Below, in pieces: positions 58,714 through 64,000 of a DNA stretch of 64,000 bases. The notes beneath the pieces are model-generated. The model was given only the letters and a program-made list of their open reading frames with translations. It was not told where the DNA came from and ran no database searches. Every line of letters starts with the position of its first letter. Position 1 is the stretch's first letter. The DNA lies in assembly GCA_016756855.1 (NCBI GenBank), contig JAESPD010000002.1:1-64000 (forward strand), given 5' to 3'. Made by a program: the position numbers and the translations under genes. This DNA comes from a gamma proteobacterium endosymbiont of Lamellibrachia anaximandri. Its GTDB lineage: Bacteria; Pseudomonadota; Gammaproteobacteria; Chromatiales; Chromatiaceae.

Positions 58714-61172
58714 TGGGAACACGCCTTCAGAGCAAATACTCGATGATCATGTTCATACTGATCATAGGGGTTGTTTTGGCTGTATCAACGATACTTTTCC
58801 TGCAGTTCGACGAGGCCTTCGAAGACTATCAGAGCGCAAGCGCATCGGCCTTGAAGGAGGTCCATTTTAAACAGTTGGAACACCAGGGACAGACTCTGGC
58901 AGAGGTCCTTGCACAAAGTCTGGTCAATCCGCTCTATGAACTGGACATGGAAAGTATTAGTACGCTGTTGCGCACCGCAGTCTCTCAGCACGATATTGAC
59001 TATGCCATGGTCTACGATACCCAAGGCAGAATCATCCATGACGGCAAAGAGACAATTCCAGGATTTGGAAAAACAACCGGGCATCAAATCGTCGAAAAGT
59101 CGCTGCAGGAAAAATCGGTAAAGAGCAAGATTGAAGACAATCATCTGGATCTGGCGACACCAATATTCATCGGCGAGGGTGTTGTGCTCGGCGGCATTCT
59201 AATCGGTGTTTCTCTGGAGGATATGCAGAAAACTCTGGCGCAATCAAATAAGAGATTGGAATCGATCAGCAGTCACCATAGTCAACGCAACATCTACGCG
59301 GTCTTGTTATTAGGCATCGCTTTAAGTGGAATAGGTATCCTGGCTGCCACCCTTGTCGCGAACCATCTCACCTCACCTATCGGGAAGCTTGCCAGGCTTG
59401 CTGAACGTATCGGCGCCCATGACTACCGGGCATCGAGTCAGATCGAACGTCCTGATGAAATCGGCGACTTGGCCCATGCATTGGAAAAGATGGGACGGCA
59501 ACTCGAAAAAACAACCATTTCAAAAGAGTATCTGGATGAGATCCTCTTCAGCATGAAGGATGCCCTGTTGGTAACGGATCGGCAGGGAATAATCAAAAGG
59601 GTGAACCGCGCCTTTTCCAATCTGACAGGCTACAACGAAGATGAGTTGCTGGAGAGTCCCCTCAGTTCGGTGCTGCCGCCAAAGTCCGATCGATTGGAGT
59701 GGTATGAACTCATTCTGGAACAGGAGGATGTCAATGCCGAGGATGCAACCTTTATCCGGCGTGACGGCAGTAGTGTTCCAGTGCTTTTGTCCGCTGCCCT
59801 GTTATCCCATTCCCAACACCATCAAGGCATGGTCTTTGTTGCGCAAGATATGACAGAACGTCATGCTGCGGCACAGCAGATTCACAATCTTGCCTATTTC
59901 GACCTGGTTACCGGACTGCCGAACCGGGCGCTTTTTATTGACCGCCTTAATCAGATGTTGCAGCTGGCTGCACGGGAAAAAAGCCGCCTGGCACTGATGT
60001 TTCTTGATCTGGATCGATTCAAAAATATCAATGATACCTTAGGGCATCAGGTGGGAGATCGTCTGCTGAAGGCAGTGGCGGAGCGATTTCAGAATGCCAA
60101 GCGCGCAGCGGATACGGTGGCACGCTTTGGTGGCGATGAGTTCACGTTCGTTATCCCGGATATTCAGAAGGCAGATGACATCATCGCCTTGGCGGAAAAG
60201 ATCCTGGCGCTGTTTCAGCGTCCTTTCCAGATTGATGACTATGAACTCTTTGCCGGTACAAGCATCGGCATTAGCATTTTTCCGGATGATGCGGAGAATG
60301 CCGAATCGCTGATTCGACATGCAGATACAGCCATGTACCGCTCGAAGGAAAAAAAGTCCAATGGGTTTGAATTTTACACTGCGGACATGAATATTCGCGC
60401 CACCGAGTTTCTGCGGCTTGAACACGGTCTGAGACGCGCATTGGATAACGCCGAATTTGAACTTTGCTATCAACCACAGATCAATCTCACAAGCGGGAAG
60501 GTAGAAGCCGTCGAGGCACTGCTGCGCTGGAGACAACTGGATGGGTCGATGCAGTTACCGGACAGCTTCCTTCCTGTTCTGGAAGAGACGGGCCTGGTGG
60601 TTCCCGTCGGTGAGTGGGTACTGAAAGAGGCCTGTCAACAGATGGTCCAGTGGCGCGAGACCGAGCTGGCGCCCGATCATGTTGCCGTCAACCTCTCTGG
60701 CAGACAGCTCTCAACTCCAGGGTTGGTCAGATTGATAGAAGAGACCCTGGAACAGTCGGGGCTCTCTCCCGAATGTCTAATGCTGGAGATCACGGAAAGT
60801 AGTCTCATGCAGGATACTGACCGGGCCGTCGATCAACTGACTCAACTATCGACGATGGGGATAAAACTCGCTATCGATGACTTCGGAACCGGCTATTCAT
60901 CGCTGGAACACCTGCAGCGTTTCCCAATCCATATTTTGAAGATAGACCGCAGCTTCGTGCAGAATATGGAGATCAACAAAGACCGGGCCGCTATCGTCAC
61001 GGCCATCATCAGTCTGGCGAAAATCATGGAGCTGGATGTGGTCGCAGAAGGGGTGGAGACAGAGCATCAGAAAATGCTACTTATCGAGCTTGGCTGTGAT
61101 CTGGTTCAGGGTTTTCTGTTTGGCGATGCTGTAGCCGGGTCAGAGATCAAATTCAGCAATGCCGCATGCTGA
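58713..61172 (+). CDS. membrane sensor with PAS, GGDEF and EAL domains
   Basis: 819 residues. Helix 1 (about 11-31), a periplasmic sensor region (about 35-190), helix 2 (about 197-220), HAMP (about 222-275), PAS (about 278-395), GGDEF (about 400-560, intact active site GGDEF at 473-477) and EAL (about 575-815, EAL at 601-603, with NLSGRQL, DDFGTGYSS and AEGVET). Both catalytic motifs look intact, so it may make and break cyclic di-GMP. ATG at 58713 overlaps the stop of the binding-protein gene. Confidence 0.93.
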   Translation: MGTRLQSKYSMIMFILIIGVVLAVSTILFLQFDEAFEDYQSASASALKEVHFKQLEHQGQTLAEVLAQSLVNPLYELDMESISTLLRTAVSQHDIDYAMVYDTQGRIIHDGKETIPGFGKTTGHQIVEKSLQEKSVKSKIEDNHLDLATPIFIGEGVVLGGILIGVSLEDMQKTLAQSNKRLESISSHHSQRNIYAVLLLGIALSGIGILAATLVANHLTSPIGKLARLAERIGAHDYRASSQIERPDEIGDLAHALEKMGRQLEKTTISKEYLDEILFSMKDALLVTDRQGIIKRVNRAFSNLTGYNEDELLESPLSSVLPPKSDRLEWYELILEQEDVNAEDATFIRRDGSSVPVLLSAALLSHSQHHQGMVFVAQDMTERHAAAQQIHNLAYFDLVTGLPNRALFIDRLNQMLQLAAREKSRLALMFLDLDRFKNINDTLGHQVGDRLLKAVAERFQNAKRAADTVARFGGDEFTFVIPDIQKADDIIALAEKILALFQRPFQIDDYELFAGTSIGISIFPDDAENAESLIRHADTAMYRSKEKKSNGFEFYTADMNIRATEFLRLEHGLRRALDNAEFELCYQPQINLTSGKVEAVEALLRWRQLDGSMQLPDSFLPVLEETGLVVPVGEWVLKEACQQMVQWRETELAPDHVAVNLSGRQLSTPGLVRLIEETLEQSGLSPECLMLEITESSLMQDTDRAVDQLTQLSTMGIKLAIDDFGTGYSSLEHLQRFPIHILKIDRSFVQNMEINKDRAAIVTAIISLAKIMELDVVAEGVETEHQKMLLIELGCDLVQGFLFGDAVAGSEIKFSNAAC

Positions 61173-61230
61173 ATCATCCAGGGTAAATCACGGACTATAT
61201 TTGTTTTCATTCTGACTACCGTATAGAGGC

Positions 61231-61260
61231 TGAGCCTCGCGGCGAGAGTGCGGCTTCTAC
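61231..61260. repeat. single REP-like motif upstream of yebC
   Basis: GCCTCGCGGCGAGAGTGCGG and flanking TTCTAC resemble, in reverse, the GTAG-start palindromic repeats of gammaproteobacteria. Only one copy is seen. Confidence 0.25.
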
Positions 61261-61343
61261 CACGATAGACCCGGTTCTTTCGAATCCGCCAGGATTATTG
61301 GCAAATCACTGCTTCAATGGTTTCTGCCCGGCGGGGGGAGTGG

Positions 61344-61349
61344 TAGAAT
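61344..61349 (+). promoter_or_regulatory. possible -10 element of the yebC-ruvCAB promoter
   Basis: TAGAAT, preceded by GTGG, lies 34 bp before the yebC start. The -35 position 17 bp upstream (TTTCTG) is weak. Tentative. Confidence 0.3.
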
Positions 61350-61382
61350 CCGAGCCATTTTATACTTCTCAGGGGAGTCAGC

Positions 61383-62129
61383 ATGGCTGGACACAGTAAA
61401 TGGGCCAATATCAAGCACAAGAAGGCTGCCAACGATAAAAAACGCGGCAAGATCTGGACCAAGCTGATTCGTGAAATCACTGTAGCGGCTCGCATGGGCG
61501 GTGGTGATATCGACGCCAATCCCCGACTGCGTCTGGCGGTGGACAAGGGACTCAACGCCAATATGCCGAAGGACACCATCGAGCGTGCGGTAAAACGTGG
61601 CGCTGGTGGTGCAGAGGGCGAGAATTACGATGAGATTCGCTATGAGGGCTATGGTCCCGGTGGCACCGCAGTGATCGTGGATTGCATGACTGACAATCGC
61701 AATCGTACTGCGGCCGAGGTGCGTCACGCTTTCAGCAAGCTGGGCGGGAATCTCGGTACCGATGGTTCCGTGGCCTACATGTTCAATAAACAGGGCGTGA
61801 TTAGCTATGCCGGTGGCGTGGATGAGGATGCGGTGATGGAAGCGGCCCTGGAAGCCGGTGCAGAGGATGTCATCGGAAATGACGATGGATCCGTCGACGT
61901 TGTGACCACACCGGAGGAGTTCACTGCAGTCAAAGACGCCATGATCGCAGCGGGATTCGAGCCGGACAACGCTGAAGTCACCTTCAGCGCCTCCACCGGC
62001 GCAGCCCTTGATGAGAAGGACGCCGACACACTGCTGCGCATGGTCGATATGCTCGAAGACCTGGACGACGTGCAGAACGTCTACACCAATGCCGAAATCG
62101 CCGACGAAATTCTGGAAGCCCTAGGCTGA
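61383..62129 (+). CDS. yebC: YebC/PmpR family protein
   Basis: 248 residues with the invariant start [20 protein letters not shown] and [19 protein letters not shown]. The family has been described as a transcription regulator and as a translation factor relieving polyproline stalls. Length is standard. It abuts ruvC with no gap, the usual arrangement. Confidence 0.97.
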   Translation: MAGHSKWANIKHKKAANDKKRGKIWTKLIREITVAARMGGGDIDANPRLRLAVDKGLNANMPKDTIERAVKRGAGGAEGENYDEIRYEGYGPGGTAVIVDCMTDNRNRTAAEVRHAFSKLGGNLGTDGSVAYMFNKQGVISYAGGVDEDAVMEAALEAGAEDVIGNDDGSVDVVTTPEEFTAVKDAMIAAGFEPDNAEVTFSASTGAALDEKDADTLLRMVDMLEDLDDVQNVYTNAEIADEILEALG

Positions 62130-62630
62130 ATGGTTCGCATCATAGGCATCGACCCCGGCTCAAGGGTGACTGGTTTTGGCATTATCGACAGTGATGGCAT
62201 CAGTGCCACCCACGTCGCCCACGGCACACTTCGCCTCAAAGGGAAGGAGCTTCCTCCCCGGCTGGGTCAGATATTTGCTGAGATCAGTGAAGTAATTGAA
62301 TCCTATCGCCCTGAGGTGATGGCTGTAGAGCAGGTTTTCGTATCGAAAAACCCCTCATCCGCTCTGAAACTGGGTCACGCGAGAGGCGCTGCGATCTGTG
62401 CCGGCGTGAGCCGGGGGCTGGCAGTGGCCGAATACACCCCACGTAGTATCAAGAAGGCGGTGGTGGGAACCGGCTCTGCTGAGAAGGAGCAGGTTCAGCA
62501 CATGGTAAAACTCATCCTCAAGCTGGTCGAAAAACCGCAGGAAGATGCTGCGGATGCGCTGGCCGTGGCGCTGAGCCACGCCAATACGAACACCACACTT
62601 GGCCGTCTGGCCGCAGGACGGACAAGATGA
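62130..62630 (+). CDS. ruvC: Holliday junction endonuclease RuvC
   Basis: 166 residues, RNase H-like fold. IIGIDPGSRVTGFGII holds the first catalytic Asp (Asp7), VMAVEQVFVSKNPSSALKLG the Glu, and EDAADALAVALSHA the C-terminal pair. Overlaps ruvA by ATGA. Confidence 0.97.
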   Translation: MVRIIGIDPGSRVTGFGIIDSDGISATHVAHGTLRLKGKELPPRLGQIFAEISEVIESYRPEVMAVEQVFVSKNPSSALKLGHARGAAICAGVSRGLAVAEYTPRSIKKAVVGTGSAEKEQVQHMVKLILKLVEKPQEDAADALAVALSHANTNTTLGRLAAGRTR

Positions 62631-63235
62631 TCGGTCGTTTGCGTGGAGAGATAGCCGAAAAGCAGGCCCCTCACCTGTTGCTGGATGTGAATGGGGTCGG
62701 GTACGAACTTGAAGCACCTATGTCCACCTTCTTCAATCTGCCGGATGTTGGCGCCAACATCACACTCCACACCCATCTTGCGATTCGTGACGATGCTCAT
62801 GTGCTTTATGGCTTCGCCAGTGAGGGGGAGCGCGCCCTGTTCCGCAGCCTGCTCAAGGTCAATGGAGTGGGGGCGAAGATGGCACTCGGCATCCTCTCAG
62901 GTATGACAGCTGATGAGTTCAGCAGCAGTGTGCAGAACGAAGATGTCGCTTCGCTGGTACGGCTGCCCGGTATCGGCAAGAAGACTGCAGAGCGGCTGAT
63001 TGTCGAGATGCGCGACCGTCTGACAAAATTGGGTATTTCACCCTCTGCAATAGGCGCTGCAGGAACAGTTGCCGGTCGTCCCCAGACATCTGTCTCCGAT
63101 GCGGTGGCAGCACTGGTGGCGCTGGGTTACAAACCACTGGATGCCGGGCGCATGGTCAAGGCTGTGGAAGGTGAGGGACTCGAAAGCGAGGCGCTGATCC
63201 GCCTTGCATTGCAGTGTGCGGCAAAGAAAGGGTAG
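62627..63235 (+). CDS. ruvA: Holliday junction branch-migration protein RuvA
   Basis: 202 residues: N-terminal OB domain (MIGRLRGEIAEKQAPHLLLD), two helix-hairpin-helix motifs (LLKVNGVGAKMALGILSG; LVRLPGIGKKTAERLIVEMR) and a C-terminal domain that contacts RuvB (VSDAVAALVALGYKPLDA). Standard length. Confidence 0.97.
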   Translation: MIGRLRGEIAEKQAPHLLLDVNGVGYELEAPMSTFFNLPDVGANITLHTHLAIRDDAHVLYGFASEGERALFRSLLKVNGVGAKMALGILSGMTADEFSSSVQNEDVASLVRLPGIGKKTAERLIVEMRDRLTKLGISPSAIGAAGTVAGRPQTSVSDAVAALVALGYKPLDAGRMVKAVEGEGLESEALIRLALQCAAKKG

Positions 63236-63241
63236 ATAACA

Positions 63242-64000
63242 GTGGATGGGGAAAACAGACTGATCGACGGCGAGGTAGTCGGTGACGATGCCACCATCGA
63301 CCGCGCAATTCGACCGGAACGACTGAAGGACTATGTCGGGCAGCCCGCTGTGCTGGAACAGATGGAGATATTCATTCCAGCCGCTAAGGGACGCAACGAG
63401 GCGCTCGACCACGTCTTGATCTTCGGCCCCCCAGGACTGGGCAAGACCACATTGGCCCATATCATCGCCAACGAGATGGAGGTTAACCTGCGCCAGACCT
63501 CGGGGCCGGTACTGGAAAAGCCAGGTGACCTGGCGGCACTGCTGACCAATCTGGAACCCCACGACGTGCTCTTCGTGGATGAGATCCATCGCTTGAGTCC
63601 GGTGGTGGAGGAAGTGCTCTATCCCGCGTTGGAGGATTTTCAACTCGACATCATGATCGGCGAAGGACCGGCGGCGCGCTCCATCAAGCTTGATCTGCCA
63701 CCATTCACCCTGGTTGGCGCCACAACCCGCGCCGGGCTGCTGACTTCGCCCCTGCGGGACCGGTTCGGCATCGTGCAGCGTCTGGAGTTCTACAGTGCTG
63801 CTGATCTGGCCCACATAGTGGGCCGTTCTGCTGGTATCCTGAATATTGGTATCGATGATGCCGGTGCGGTGGAGATTGCCCGCCGTTCCCGGGGTACACC
63901 GCGTGTTGCCAACCGTCTGCTGCGCCGGGTGCGGGACTATGCACAGGTAAAGGGAGACGGGTATATTTCGGCCGATCTGGCGGATCGGGCACTGGGCATG
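63242..64000 (+). CDS. ruvB: Holliday junction helicase RuvB (3' end cut by window)
   Basis: AAA+ motor of the RuvAB complex. The window holds 253 residues; about 90 C-terminal residues lie outside. The start is GTG at 63242, since the ATG four bases later is in another frame and stops at once. RLKDYVGQ, Walker A GPPGLGKT (62-69), Walker [13 protein letters not shown] and the sensor [20 protein letters not shown] are present. It lies 6 bp after ruvA. Confidence 0.96.
   Translation, partial: MDGENRLIDGEVVGDDATIDRAIRPERLKDYVGQPAVLEQMEIFIPAAKGRNEALDHVLIFGPPGLGKTTLAHIIANEMEVNLRQTSGPVLEKPGDLAALLTNLEPHDVLFVDEIHRLSPVVEEVLYPALEDFQLDIMIGEGPAARSIKLDLPPFTLVGATTRAGLLTSPLRDRFGIVQRLEFYSAADLAHIVGRSAGILNIGIDDAGAVEIARRSRGTPRVANRLLRRVRDYAQVKGDGYISADLADRALGM

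Overview
The window reads as a contiguous piece of a gammaproteobacterial chromosome. Gene order in several blocks matches gammaproteobacterial synteny: rluE-mnmA-hflD-purB, clpS-clpA-infA-bpt-aat, trxB/ftsK-lolA-rarA-crcB-serS, lolC-lolD, comEC-exbB-exbD-lpxK-trm112-kdsB and yebC-ruvC-ruvA-ruvB. A full c-type cytochrome maturation operon and a periplasmic nitrate reductase operon point to a facultative, nitrate-respiring, cytochrome-rich bacterium. I infer a Chromatiales-like or sulfur-oxidiser-like lineage (free-living or symbiont), but no sulfur gene lies in the window, so this is only inference. I recognised no tRNA, rRNA, CRISPR array, insertion sequence or prophage.

Layout. 0-4.5 kb: an RND efflux adaptor and pump. 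4.5-7.5 kb, minus strand: a tightly packed set made of roxA, a GNAT acetyltransferase, an unrecognised protein and a miniature secretin-like exported protein. 7.8-8.5 kb: a secreted spondin-domain protein. 8.7-13.2 kb, minus strand: purB, an LEA-like lipoprotein, hflD, mnmA and rluE. 13.5-18.6 kb: a cold-shock gene, then the N-degron set (clpS/clpA with the two aminoacyl-tRNA-protein transferases bpt and aat) and infA. 18.9-28.6 kb: a PilZ protein, trxB, ald, ftsK, lolA, rarA, the fluoride exporter crcB with a DUF190 partner, and serS, with palindromic repeats between genes.

28.7-47.5 kb is a nitrate-respiration island. The minus-strand ccmABCDEFGHI operon is divergent from a Crp/Fnr-type regulator (DNR-like). 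That regulator is followed by narX-narL, napFDAGHBC and moaA. The ccm products attach haem to NapB and NapC, moaA starts molybdopterin synthesis for NapA, and the regulators supply nitrate and redox/NO control. The promoters of the DNR-like gene and of napF share one layout: a NarL-type 7-2-7 inverted heptamer pair, exactly 86 bp (centre to centre) to a Fnr-type palindrome, then 32 bp to an AGAAT-type -10. A strong intrinsic terminator separates napB from napC.

47.5-61.2 kb: two small exported proteins, one of them a 56-residue ORF, then lolC/lolD, a DUF2062 protein, comEC with an altered metal-site motif, exbBD, lpxK, trm112 and kdsB. These are followed by a three-gene accessory unit: an OprP-like porin, an orphan PhnD-like periplasmic binding protein, and a membrane PAS-GGDEF-EAL protein. 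The unit looks like a periplasmic-ligand to cyclic-di-GMP sensor. 61.4-64 kb: yebC, ruvC, ruvA and ruvB, with ruvB cut by the window end.

All functions come from reading translated sequence and motifs by eye; no database search was run.
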